Positions 46,401 through 61,400 of a stretch of 64,000 nt of DNA are shown piece after piece. The stretch spans positions 37,070,001 to 37,134,000 of the forward strand of contig NC_071670.1 in assembly GCF_028554725.1 (NCBI RefSeq), in the 5' to 3' direction. The number at the start of each line of letters is the position of its first letter. The first letter of the stretch is position 1. The notes beneath the pieces were generated by a model, which saw nothing but the letters and a program-made list of their open reading frames with translations, made no database searches and was not told the DNA's origin. Position numbers and translations under genes: made by a program. Source of the stretch: Zeugodacus cucurbitae (lineage: Eukaryota > Arthropoda > Insecta > Diptera > Tephritidae).

Positions 46401-49400
46401 GGCTCAGTTCGGGTGTAACCGAACATTTTATACTCTCACAATTTATTTATTTGACTTTATTTTATTATATAATACACAATTTGACCCACATATTCGTCAT
46501 ATATATTGTATAAAGTCCATTGAAAGTTGGAAACCATAATATTTAGTTAGAAGCACCGAGGTCCTCGTGTTCGATATATGGGGTCTTAAAAACCTATGGT
46601 CCGATTTCGGCGATTTTTAGAATGGGGCTGCCACACTATTAACATAATATTTGTGCAAAGTTCTGCACCGATATCTTCACTAGTGTTTACTTTAAGAGTT
46701 AACCCACTTTTAGTAATTTTCAACCTAACTTTTGTATGGGAGGTGGGCGTGGTTATTATCCGATTTCTTTCATTTTTGGACTGTATTAGAAAGTGGCTAA
46801 AAAAAACGACTGCAGAAAGTTTGGTTTATATAGCTCTATTGGTTTGCGAGATATGTACAAAAAACTTAGTAGGGGGCGGGGCCACGCCCACTTCCCCATA
46901 AAAATTACATCCAAATATGCCCCTTCATAGTGCGATCCTTCATACCAAATTTTATTTCCATAGCTTTATTTATGGCACTTTATGTGTTTTCGGTTTTCGC
47001 CATTTTGTGGGCGTGGCAGTGGTCCGATTTTGCTCATTTTCGAAAGCAACCTTCCTATGGTGCCAAGTTTCATCAAGATATCTTAATTTTTACTCAAGTT
47101 ACAGCTTGCACAGACGGACGGACAGACAGACATTCGGATTTGAACTCCACTCTTCACCCAGATCACTTTGGTATATATAACCCTATATCTAACTCGTTTA
47201 GTTTTGGGTGTTACAAACAACCGTTATGTGAACAAAACTATAATACTCTCTTTAGCAACATTTGTTGCGAGAGTATAAAAATATAAAAATTAAATGCTTT
47301 TATATTGAATTATAGCGCAAACTTTACCAAAAATTTTGTTTGTATGTATGTATCTTTATAAATATGTACTATATTGACCAGTAGGAATCACACTTTGTAT
47401 TATACATACCGTTAGTCGAGTTAGTAGCGCAGGCTGGAACATTTGATTTGGCAATGGAATACAAACACATTTACATATGGACATACAACAAATGTAATAG
47501 AAGGAACGTTGCCGACGAAAAGGTGAAATGCAGAATGGTCAGAAAAAGTGCGATTGAAAATGAATGTCAGGCCAAAGTTTATATACATGTATGTATGTAT
47601 GTCTGTATGTTGGAGCACTCGTGAGCGACTCCTTCCGATTCGCGCACATAAACACGCACATGCGCCAAATAGACGGTGAGAGCCAAAATGTGAACGCGTG
47701 TGGCCAATAACGACCACAACAACCGACGCACTTACGCGAATATTTTGTTTTTATATACAACACACAACATTTGAATCCTAGTATTTACACATGGCTATGC
47801 ACACACACACACATACATAATATATATATATGTATGTATATATATCTATGAATATATACGGTTGCATACACGAGCGCGTCGAGCGAACTGGGTATTCACT
47901 CGCTGCTGTCCAATGAGATTGATAAAGCACATTGCTTTTATTCGTATTTTAGCTCGCGCTCGGAACAGTAGTAGTCTCGGTCAAATTTAGTTGGCGGCCA
48001 AGCTTGTCGTTTGTCGGTCATACGAAATTTATATTATACGGTAAATAGCAAAATATATAATACAAAAACATAACAATAATAAAACACACAAATTGTATTT
48101 CGAAAAGTGATGTGAAATAAACCAGAAATAAATAAACAAAAACAATTTTAATAAAATTATAGCAACAAAATATATTTGTGTATAAATGTATGTATGTTTG
48201 TATGTGCAACTAAAAACGGGTGTTCGTCGAGCTGACAATACACACAATATTATCAGTAAACAAGCTTAGTGAAAAATACCAAAAAAAAAATTATAAAAAA
48301 ATTTCATAATATAGAATCTCAGCTACTAAAATACTCGTGCCAGAAAAGTGAGGCTTCTACTCTAATATTTTGTTGGTTTTTTGTGCTCGTTCGCCTTTGT
48401 GATTATCAGCGAATTAAATGACACATGTTCAATTTGGTAACTTCCTTGAAAATAGTGGAAAATTGTATGAGTAAAACCCTTAGAATTTACATAAAAAAAA
48501 AAAAACATTAAAAAAAAATCACAAAAGTGTGCATAATTTAGTGCAAATATTCGTAGTTTGTTATCAAATAGGGCGTACAAGCGCTGACATATTTACATAC
48601 AAACAAATATAGCGGTGTAGTTAAACTGTTGAAGTCTTCGTCATGTTTGGATATATTCCCCTTGAGAAATGTGTCTAAACAGTGTTTGCATTTAATTAAA
48701 ATCTTGTTGAAGTGCTAATGGCGGCATTACCATGTTATACAGGTACATACCCTAGACAGTCACACCTACCTACCTACATACACGCTCTTGCATATATTGA
48801 TTTACGTTAATTTTGATTGAAAAGACCCTTATCGTGCATATCTATGCGCCATAAATATGATGTGACGCTTATTCCGTTTATGTATATAGTAAATATTATA
48901 TGTGTATATATGTAGCTGAGAAAACCTCGAAAATACAATAACTAATAAATATAATATATCTGTATGTATGTATACTTTTGTACGTGTAAAAATGTTTCTA
49001 TTTTTAGAAAGCACTTGTCGTGTTCTAAGCTTATAAAAGTCAATTACAACAAATGTAGAAATTGTAATGTGATTTTATTTATTTAATTATTTAACGCTTT
49101 GTAAATAGTTATATACATACATACAAACGTACAGAATAATATTAGATATCAACAAAAGTGACAGTAAAAACAAATAAGACAATATAACGGTACTAGTGTG
49201 TGCGTCAATAAACAATTGCATTTATATTAATAATACATTATACAATATATTTAAATATGCACATATTGTATTAAGGTGAACCTGTTCTTTTAACAATCTT
49301 ATTTTGAAAAAGTGCACAAGTAGATTTTTCATTGTTTTTGCTGTTATAAAAACATACATTTTCACCTGAATTTTCTTTGTGTTAAATGCTTTGATATACA

Positions 49401-52400
49401 CCTCCGTGGTTTCTCAAGCATACCAAGAATCGGTGAGATTGAGCTAAAGGCTATCCCAAAAATCGAGTTTCAGAAGTGTTTTGACGATTGGAAGAAGCGC
49501 TGGTATAAGTGCATAATATCGAATAGGGATAGTCTCCTAACTCAAAAAATGAAAATTACCGTTATTTTTTAAAACACCTCGTAATATGCTTGATTGCATG
49601 TCTATGGGATTTTTTACAAACATACTATACTCGAAACTTAAAAAAAGTTGTAGAAAGCATGGTAACAATTGGTTTGGCCTTAATCTATCATTTATCTGTT
49701 ATCAATAATATTAAATTTGAGCCTTTCTTTTATTATGCCTAAAAGATATTGACGATTCACCAACTGACACGCCCATTAAGTAGACTAAATTGTTAGAAGC
49801 TTGTGATGTTTTGTCCAATGCTTAGTTGGAACTTATTTTTATCAATGAATATCTTATTCTAGTGATATAACTGTTCCATTTAATCTTGTTTGGTTGTATC
49901 AAATTATACCAGTTGATTGTTCGTTTCATGACTGTCCAAATTTTTGTAAATCATAGAAAATTATTTATATATTACAAAGAGTGGTAGAAATGTGTATCAT
50001 TTTTATCATTGTTAGATTTGATATGATATTTCAAAGAGAAAATACAGTGGAACTTCCATAACTCGAACTTCTATAAGTCGAAGATCGCCATAAATCGAAC
50101 TTTTAAATTGACAATAGCGTTTAGAAATAGAATCAAATTTCATACAAATTTCCTTCCATAAATCCAAACTTTTCGATCAGGTTATAATACATAATTGCAA
50201 ATTTTACTATCGATGCCGGATTTTTTTATATCGTATGGATTTGAACTAAAAATATGATATTACACTTATAGATTGCATAAATCATGTAACAAAGGGATGG
50301 GATACAGACGTCAAGAGCCAAACAATAGCAAACTGGAAGAAGTAGTTACAAAATAAATGTTTTAACGCGAGTACATTAAACTTTATGCGAAGTAAATTAA
50401 TAAAACTGTGTAGAAATATATATTTTCCAGCTTTTTGAAAAATTTTATTTTTTAATGAAAATTTCTATAACTCGAAGTTTTTTTGTGGATTATGATGATT
50501 CGAGTTCGAGAAGTTCCACTGTAATTAGATAAGAGCACTTTATTTATTTTATAATTCTAATTTGCTACCTACTTCGACTGCTCGCCAAGGATTCTTACGG
50601 TTGTGGTACCTGAAATAATATTATACATGAAAAGACCTCTATGAAAGTATTAAAAAATAATTTAAAAAAGTAAAAGTAAAAATTGAAACAAAAAATTATA
50701 AGAAGTAAACATTTCCTGAAACCTAAATTTTGTTTTTTATGATTTCTAATTAAAACAACTTTCAAGGAAATTAATTTAAAACAAATTCTAGCGAATTTTT
50801 TTTTGTTATTTGCGCGACACGCAGATTAAAACGAGATACTGACGCGACTACAGTGTAAATAGAATTTCAATAACTGTGTCTATCAAAAACATCAAACGCT
50901 AAAGTCGATTAGTAATAGTTTTAAGCTATTGCTCAAAAATCAATATTTTTTGTCTCACAAAACAAAAAAAAAACAACAAAAACAAAATAATAAAAAACCT
51001 GTTTGTTGTTGTTGGCAAAAAAGCCTAGTCATTGAATTATTTTCGTAATCATGCTTCACTTAGATAGTTTATTAACAAAGCTACCTAATCACATAAAAAC
51101 ATATATACATAGATGCAGAGTAGTGTGAGTGTGTGTGTTTGAGTGTTTTGAAACTTTGAAATACTCGCTGGCAGCTTGTATTTCATTGCTAGTAGTTACC
51201 TTATCGTTGTTTTTACATATATTTGTGTGTGTGTGTGTGTATGGGTTGCCTAGAGTCCATTCATTTTTTCTAATAAATCAAACTATACACGTGTTGACGT
51301 TTTGCTCTCGTATCAAAAATAGAATTTGTTACGCATGTGTATACATATGTACATACATATATAACACGCGCAACTATATTTACATATATGTATGTATATA
51401 TTTATTCGTTATTTTAAAGTTATCAATTGACAAGTAATTGAATTTTAAATTCATTATTGCCTATGTTAATGACTTGCTACTGATTTTCTTATAATATACC
51501 TATTGATGATAGCTAGGAATATACCTATTGATGAAAGAAAATTATAAGTTGTTTGTTTTATCTACAATTTAAAAGTGTGTATATATATATGTTTGTATGT
51601 ATGTACTCGAATATCATAAAGTATTTGTGTGTAGTTTTTGTTTTGCCATCGATTTTTTGCGCGTTTTAAGCAAAATACATACTTACATTTGAGTTATTTA
51701 TAGACATTTTCTTCATATTCCGGTGGATAATATGAGCTATACGCACACACGCACGCATATAATATGTTCTAATTTATTCGAAATCTTTAATTAAAATTTA
51801 TACATAAATAATATGTATTTAAGTGGCTATGTGTAATGCGTGCTCCATAAATTTTGAGCATTTTCATATAATAACGGAATGCTACATACATATATGCCCA
51901 GCATACATAATACCAGATATTTATAGTAATTCGTCGGAATATATACGTATACAAAAAATTTAGTATTTTATTTTATTTAAATTTTGCTGTTCTACAAGCT
52001 GGTTTAGCAAATAGGAAATAGCATTTATTTAAAAAAAAAATCACTATTTATTAAAAAAGTATTATTTAATACCACAGCGATCGCGAAATTTCCGCCGAAT
52101 GTACGCAAACCTTCGCATTATACCAAAAAAAATGTTGAACTAAACCAAAAATATTTGCTTATATTATTCCTCAAACGTTGTGAAGTCCTATACTAGGTAT
52201 TACCACATATTTACATCAAATGGTAAGCGAAAAAAATTGACCGTTAACTATTGTAAGTAGCAAATCATCACCGCTTTCGTCAGATTGAGATGTTGGTAAT
52301 GTTTTACAATAACCACAAACATCCGGATTTCAACTCGAGCTTATGCCTATATATTTATTTTCCCAGAGGTCAAAATTAAATACTAGTAAACTGGTAGCAA

Positions 52401-55400
52401 CCAAAACTATGGGGTTCTTTCAATTCAAAACAATAGTTGCCGTAAGAATGTAGATGGTACGATATGCCTTTTCAGTAGCAGACTACATCAAATGTTATGT
52501 TCTAACGCTTCATTATCATCAGCGTTTGACCTTTATTCGACCACTCTACCGCATTTATTCTTTGGAGAGTCTTAAAATAAAAGGTTAACTTCTTTATTTT
52601 ATTCAGTTCCAATATTGTATCTTTGTTTGTTTGTCCGCTATCAATACTATTGCAATGCGATTTTGTGCTTCATCTTATTCCAATAACCAATGTGTTCCCC
52701 TACGGATCACTGCTTCAAACCCAAATTGCTTCGTTACCTTTTAGGCCAAGTATATTCATAGTGTCTTTATTGATAGTTTATCGTTTTTCTCTTGGTGCTT
52801 TCAGATGTGAATATAATTATGAAATACGTGAAAAAGAATAATGGTAAAATTTTATTTTCTTCATTTTATTTCTGGTAAAAAGAAATCAAATTTTTTTTCC
52901 AATATATGTAGTAATCTGCATATCGTGTGCTATAAGTGCGATCGAGAAACACTATAAGGCGGTACAAAGATACGATTTCGTACTAAAAAAATTTCTCTGA
53001 CATTTTTGTGCTTGGTCAGCTCAGCCATGCCAGGATTAATGGTCACGAAAGTTTTGCTAATTTTTTGGTCGGATTGGCAGAGAGTTTTCTACTATCAGCT
53101 ATTCCCCTTCGTTCAAATTCTTAATTCGGACCTGTACTGTCACCAATTGAACCGTTTGAATGAACTAATCGTCCAGAAGTGATAATAGAAGATGAATTGT
53201 GTTCCATCAGAACAACGATAGACCAGATACAGCGATAGGGATGCGCCAGAAACTTCGGAAGCTTTATTAGGATCCGTCTTATAAGCCAAGACCTGTACCT
53301 GTTCCTGTTTTTAATGAATGATTTTTTAGGTTAAAATTCGACTTGAGTCCTAAAAATAGAGTGTCCCGGTTTTTTTGGCAAGCGTTTCTATTGAAGTGGG
53401 ATTATGAATTATCTTGAAAATGGCAACAAGTTATCGAACAAAATGGTGCATATTTGACCTAAATTGGATCATTCTAACTATGCTAAATAACTCGTTCAAT
53501 TTAATGAAAATATACTTTTTTTTTGTTTTTTATTACACCTATTATAACACTATAGGTCAAAATCACCATTTTTTCTGGGTATTGGACCAAAGTTTTTTTG
53601 GGAGATTGAGATTACATGTGTCTCAAGAACAAAAAGTGAATTTTCGGATTTTCAAAGTTTGTCTCCAAATTCGAAATTTTTGGTTTCGAAGTGCGAAAAA
53701 ATGCTTTTTTAAAATAATTATTATTATTTGCAGGTTATAGTTACTAAAAACTTGTTTTACTCAAAGATATCCAATACGTACTGAATTGTGAACAGATCTA
53801 TAAATATCCCCAAAATATTTCAATTATTTATTTATTGTAAACAACAACTATAACTGCGTAAGCGGTTTCTACGCCAGTTAAGAAGAAACAACAAATAACC
53901 AATAGGTAACCTACATTTCTAAAAGACAATTGTAAATAAATATTCTATTTTAAAATATACTCGTTTTCATCTAAATCTGCGTATGTTTACTATTTTTGTT
54001 CTTATTTTAATGTTTCACAAAACCTCTTAACATTTTTTAAGTCGTAGATGGCAACGGCTACGCAATTCACAATTCTAAGAAAATGATTTTATTTCTATAA
54101 ACATATATGTATGTATGTATGCATATAAATATCTGTGTACATACACACATATTTTCTGCTTATGAATATAATGGGCTTTCCAATGAATAAATAAATCTTA
54201 ACTATCATTGGAATTAAGATTTTCGACTAAAACTTATACTAGATACATATGTACGCTCATATATAGTACGTATATTAAATTTAAAAATAAAATTCGAACA
54301 AAATCTGAGAGCGTATTTCCAGCATTGTTTTATTTCACCCAATTCCAAATCCAATACCACCACTCACAGAACAACAAATGTGTCTGTACGAAGTTCAATA
54401 ATTTCATAATGAAATTTCTGATTATATGTACATAGGTATTTGCGAAATAAACACAAAAAAAGATTTTGCTTTGAAAAGTGTTCTTTGTATATGTCTAATT
54501 AGCTAGATCATACATGTTAGTATTGTAGTTTTAGTTGTCAAAAACACCAACACACCTACAAATATACTTCGGCATACATACATATAGATGTGCAAAAATT
54601 ATTAATTCGCTACGTTCAACTCATTCATCCATTCGCATGTTTATACTGTAAATCATAAACATTTATTTCACTACTCTTGTTGTTGTTGTTGTTGGCAATA
54701 ATATGATTCACATTTTGCTCTCTGAATTCGGTGATTTTATTGTACATATTTTTGCCTTTTTCATTGCAGATATTGCGCGTGAAGCCGGAAATGATGAACA
54801 TTTGCATATAACATCGGGAACAATTTCACTTGAATACAAGCCAATGCAACCGAACGCAACCGATTTAGATCAACAGATATTGGAGGTGTGTATTTAACCG
54901 TTATTTACATTTTAAGCGTTGCAGAAAAACTGTGTAACAAGGTGATGGTAAATGATAATGATTCGAAATAATTTTAAGTTGGCCTTTAATTTGATGATTG
55001 ATTTTGATTTGTTGTTTCGGGTCAACAGATTTTAAAAAGTGAGAAAGAGTTAATTCACATGATACTCGCATAATTAAAAAAGAAATTAGAGCGCTTGAAA
55101 TTGTCTAAAAAACAAATTGGAACCGGTAGTAGAAGCTCCAAATGTTTGGGACCACCATATCATAGGCTTGCAAAAAGTATTGTCCCAACTTGGAACGAAA
55201 CCCAAGTTCAGGTGTAATAAATATATGGATTTGACCTCGAGAGTTGTTTTATCAAGGATAAATATTTCTATAGAGTATACAGTTACTGTCGTACGCCGAT
55301 GATATCGATATCATTGGAAACAACACCCGCGCCGTTAGTTCTGCTTTTTCCAGAAGTTTTGCTTTTTTTTATAAGGATGGGTATATGGGTTTGGTGGTGA

Positions 55401-58400
55401 ACGAGGACAAGACGAAATATCTCATGTCGTCAAACAAACAGTCGTGTAGATAATTTCGTCTACCTGGGAACCAGCATTAACAGCAATAACAATGTTAGCC
55501 TGGAAATCCAACGCAGAATCACTCTTGCCAACAGGTGCTACTATGGACTGAGTAGGCAATTGAAAAGTAAAGTCCTCTCTCGACGAACCAAAATCAAACT
55601 CTATAAGTCGCTCATTATTCCCGTCCTGATGTATGGCGCTGAAGCGTGGACGATGACAACATCCGATGAGACAACTCTTGGGGTTTTCGAGAGAAAGGTT
55701 TTGCGCAATATTTATGGTCCTCTAAACATTGGCAACGGCGAATATCGCAGACGATGGAACGATGAGCTGTATGTGTTATTCGATGACATAGACATAGTCC
55801 AGCGAATAAAAAGACAGCGGCAACGCTGGCTAGGTCATGTTGTTCGAATTGACGAAAGTGCTCCAGCTTTGAAAGTGTTCGATGCAGTACCCGCTGGTGG
55901 AAGCCAGGAAGAGGCCTGGCTTCGCTGGGTATAACAAATTGGCGCCAAACTGCCAGAAGGAGAGACGCGTGGCGCGCTGTTGTGGACTCGGCTATACCCG
56001 CGTAAGCGTTGTCTAGGCCAGTCAAGAAGAAGAAGATATATCTCTATAAATGTTTGCTTTAATATGAGATTGTTCTTTCAAAACCACCTTTAACCGCCTA
56101 ATAAGCTTAAATGGAGGCCTCAATCCATAAATAAGCTCTGCGATTTGATATCGCTTTCGAAGAAAAAGTCTTTTCCTAAGAAATATAATTTATTTGCGGT
56201 TGGATGATCCATGTTCAGGCATAAACACATTCAGAGGGCAGGCATCGTTGCCCTTATCGCTCAATTTAAAAAATTCTAACAACTGAGATATTTATATCAA
56301 TGTGTAAAAATACATGCTGCTTGTGAGGACAATCGGTGCCAATACATCTTCGCACACCTACTTACGAAATGTAATTTCAATTAGGCGACCAAATCAAAAT
56401 TGGTTTATTTAAAGAAAACCATTTCTAAATCCAAGAAATATGTGCATGCTTGTTGTAAAAAAGAAATCGCTAAAAATAAAATTTGTTAAAAATAGTCCAT
56501 ACACCGACTGACAGCGGTACAAACTCCATCAATAATTCAAATCCATTGCATGTGAACCAGCAACGTGCGAAATACAATGTGTATGGCAAATGCGTTGGTG
56601 TTGAGCTATAGCAGAGCCATTTACATTAGCCAAAGCCGCAGCCTCCAAGGCAATTGCATCAGCACCAGCACCAGCATCCGCACCAGTTCCAACAATAAAT
56701 AGCATCCAACATCGACAACACCATCACCATGATGGCACAGGCACAGGCAATAGCAATGGTAAAAGCGTAACGAAGCAAAGGCTTCGTCGACAATGTTTGT
56801 ATTATTTTTGGCTCATAAACCAGCTCTCCACCAACCTATCTCTCTCGCAGAGAATCTAAATATAAATATGTACAACTTAATGAGTCTATTTATTGTCTCT
56901 ACGAAAATGTGTATTTTGCGCATTTCTAAATAAAACGGCGAATGGGCTAAAAATAAAGTTCGGTCGGATGCTATATATGCGCGCCAGTATCGGTGCACGG
57001 TCAGAACAAGCTGCTACTCTGCTGCTGCCTGGCGAACAAACAGGCGAATATAGTAAGTTAGGGCTCGGCACGGATATGGGACTGATTTGTATTTATACAC
57101 CATCTATATATACCTTCCTACAGATATACATATATATTCCGTTTTGTGTATTTGTGTAATATTGCACATGTTTTACAACGGCATTGTGCTTCCAAGAATA
57201 CACACATCTTCAGCTAATGTGAGCGCTATAAATTGTATCGTGTAGCTTCTGCACTGCACGCTTCGCTTCGTTACTATCACATTAGTTTGCATGTACCTGT
57301 TGACGTCCTTCGGTTAGTGCAACGATTAACCCGACTTCGATCTCATAAATAGAATGGTTTTAATGAGCGAACTCATTACCTATTAGCCGAAGTGACTCTC
57401 ACCTATCAGCCTTCACTATATGCGTATATACATACATTATGTTGACACTTGCTACTTGTTTAGTCGAGCTTCTGCTGCTGTTGTTCTCTGGTCTAAGCCC
57501 TAATGTTATGCGACAAATGTTGGTTTAATGCCTGCTCTGAATGATGCATGGAACTTGTGAGACGTTTTTTATGTCTGAAGGAGTCTCAGCGGATCACTTT
57601 GCCTTACGCTAAATGACTTCTTTAGACATTTCTATTATGTTGGACTATTTTCTAGCATAGGATGTTTCCTTTAACCGATTAGGCTACATCTACCTGGTGT
57701 TATCCGAGAGTTTGAGCAATTTCCAAGAGGCTTAGTCTCTCTTGATGATTTCTATGCATACTTTAACCGTAGTCCCTTATTCAGCTAATTCGACTACGAC
57801 TGTGCTATTATATACTATTCATTTGTATATGTGTAATGGGCCCTCTCAGTTCATTTAATGTTAAAAGTTTCTCATTTTTTAAATACCTTACTATTGATTA
57901 GATGTGGCTTTTTGTCGCGATCGACCTTTTTTCCCACCATACTTTGCATAAAAGCAACAGATCAAAACCTCATCCAAGAATAACTCAAGTTTTATTACAG
58001 GGCTCTTACTCTTAAGAGTCGAGTATTCGACGATTGACTAAATGTTAAATTAATTGTTTTTAATTACTAAATTAGTATTTATTTTATATTTACGATATCT
58101 TTTGTGATAATTCACCTTTCTTCGATTACTGAGTAGTTGGACCGTCCGTCCGTCTGTCCGTGCAACGAATAACTTGAGTAAACAAAAATATATCTTGACG
58201 AAACTTGGTATACATATTCCTTGACCGTTACTATTGAAAATGAGCGAAATCGGGAATGGAAGATAGCGGAATAAAACTTTACACAAATAATGTATATCAT
58301 AGGCCCCGGATATGGAACATGAAGTACTCAGCAGCTAAGCGTAATTTTTCACCAAAAATCTCGTTAAATCTTTTTATAATTTAGTTTTTTTTATTTAATT

Positions 58401-61400
58401 CAAAGTAATTTTTTTCTTTCAATAATGTGTCTCTGTTCCAAAAATTAATAAAATCGGGTCATAACTTTCCCTAGCTCCCATATACCTAATTATAGGGTTT
58501 TCAAAAATATGGTGGGATTTATTCCGCATATATCGGTTAATATGTGAGATATCTTAGCAAAATTAAGTGAGCATATAGTCTTGGAGTGTACCTTGGTGGT
58601 GAAACTGAAATAGGTTCAGGAATTACCTCAGCCGTCATATACTATATATGATGATTTTCGTTATTCTGTTGGACTTTATGCCGAATATATGGTCAAATTG
58701 TGTGTTATCTTAATAAAACTATATCAATCAATTGCGAGAGTATAAAATATTCGGTTACACCCGAACTTAGCCGTACCTTACTTGTTTTTATCTAACTTAT
58801 GGTTAGATTTGATGTTTTGTTGTAAGCCAAGTATCGCATAAATTTTGGTACAGATTGGTCATATTCATTTGGAGAGAGATTTTAAGGCTCTAATATTAGA
58901 TAAGAGAACGAAAGCAAATTAAGCATGACTAGCATTAATAGTAAGCAAATAATCAGACAGTTTGCCCTTTGGAATGAGATGGAAGTGATTAGCGTACTAA
59001 TGTGGTAACAAGAAAATATGTCATTAATTTTTTAAGACATTGTAAATAGTTCAAAACCCCTGCTATAGTTAATTATATGAACTTTGTCATCTTCGTTTAA
59101 TGCATTTTACTGATATTTAATTTTAGCTAATCTAATCAACGAAACAAACGGTTATTATTTAATGTTCCGTTTAATGTTCCTCTAAGCAAGCGCTGGAGGT
59201 ATTAATTTTGTATAATATTGTGAGTGATCTTTGCTTCCCGCCGGTAAATCATATAATGTATGATTCATTGATGAAAACTGTGCTGTCATTATGTGATTGA
59301 CTCATGTTTGTTTATATGTATGTTTATATTTATATCATTAAACACCCACTCGTCTGACTTTCGGACCGCACAAACTGGCCTGGATAGAAACGTATATATA
59401 ATTTTTTTTCTCAATTAAAACTATGTGTAGAATTGCACATTAAAACACCTATTTTATTAAAATTTCGTTCGCTTAGTACATACTTCCACTAATTTTGGCA
59501 CAATAACTATATTAGGATACTAGATTACCTTAATTCTTTTCTTTTTATTTCGATTACATCGAACAATTATGGAGTTACATATCTACCGCTCAGATGCTCA
59601 ATTCGTAATTTTATTCTGCGGTTAGAAACACGAGTATGATATTGACTTTGATACATCTCGACAATTACCGCCTAATAAATAATTACTTTTCAATAAGACA
59701 AATATCTAGCGGATATTAAGTTTACTCTATGAATATTCATATTTTTTTTTTATTGATATATGCAATTATTCAATAAAAACTATTGTAGTGAGTTCATAAA
59801 AATTCTTTGAAATCGGTTTGTACAGTACGTCAAAAAGGGGGTTTTTTCAATGTTTTGTTTTGGACTCCCATACATTATATGTGAAAATCCGAAACACAGA
59901 AATAAATATGTTTACATAAAGTAATACGACCACTTATATCATATATACGTACATATATATAAATATATATGTATTCTTGAATATATTGTATAATCTTATA
60001 TACATATGTATATGAGTATCAATCACTTTCTTCTCAATTCACGCATACTCATGGGAAAATACTTTGGACTAAGAGTCAAACCAAAATGTGCACCAAAATA
60101 TAATAATACATATGTACCCGATTATTTACATAAGTATATACTATATATGAGTTTATATGCAATATATTTATTTGGAATTCGCACCGATAGGATTATATCT
60201 ATATATATTCAGTTATAGGGTGTTTATTTAGAAGCATAGAATTACCGTTCGACATTTCGGTTCAGTAAAGTAAACGATGCTTAAAAATTATTGGATATAT
60301 ATTTTAAAAACTTCTACTCTTTCATGTTTCAAACTTATATGACACCTCACAAACACCAATTTTGAGGAAGATTTCTTCCACCAGACTCCCTTCAAACTGG
60401 AAAAATTATTTATTTTCTCGACGAATTTTTACCTCTTATTAAGGGGTTACATGGGTTTTGTCGGGTAAAAAAAGGTATATTTTCAATATTTTTTTCTATG
60501 TAAAAAAAATAATTTATTTTACTCAAACTTTTTTCTGTCTTATAGATACATGTTTAAAAAATAATTTCTGAAATTTTTGAAAAAAAAAATTAAAACTCCT
60601 CTATTGTGACGTCATTTTCGGTGACCCCTCGGATAAAAGGTGCGTCCGCGTTGTCAGCATAACTCCTGACAGGATCATCCAAAATGTAAAAAAAACAAAA
60701 ATAAGTTTTTTAGATAACACCATAAGCTCGTGCTTTAATGAAGAAAATACAAAAAATAGTAAAATTTGGAATTTTTGCCGACATTTTTCCAAAAAATAAA
60801 AATTTCGGTAAAATTTGCTTGACATTTTGTTTTCTTAAAATAGTAGTCGTTCAAGCACGAGTAAATTGTATCTCGAGCAACCAAGCCCATGTAACTATTT
60901 AATCGTTGAATTTCAAAATAGATCTGAGAGTTTGTTTCAAGCCAGAAGCACGTGAGACTCCTCTACAAATAAAATATCAACCTAGTAGCCACTTAGGTCA
61001 CGTGTTTTGATTCTGTTAGATCACTTTTTAAGTACCTAAGACTTCCCTTGCTTCTGTGCTGATGATTTGCCGATTCATCAGCTACAATTGACTCCCTTCC
61101 AGCCAACAAACGAGGATTTCATAAATTTGTTGTGCATTTCTCCTGAAAATATATTTCTATATCTCCAAAGAAGCACCCTTTATAAAAATATAAAAAATAA
61201 AAATATGTATTTACCCATATAATATTTCGCCGATATTATTAATTTAAAGAAATGGCTGCTGATGAGTGAAATAATAACGAATTTCTTGTGCCAAAAGTGA
61301 TAACGCCAAAAGCATTCACACATACAAACATTCATACAAGCATACATCAATATACAAAGTAATGTTTCGCATTCATACATTTCAAGATATTATATATTTA

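Noticed and set aside
46596..47286. Plus-strand frames over Helentron copy D
   Set aside because: Same repeated sequence as above in opposite orientation; peptides such as ESLVYIALLVCEICTKNL simply recur with the repeat.
55615..56025. Minus-strand 136-residue frame
   Set aside because: Antisense shadow of the RTE reverse transcriptase fragment.
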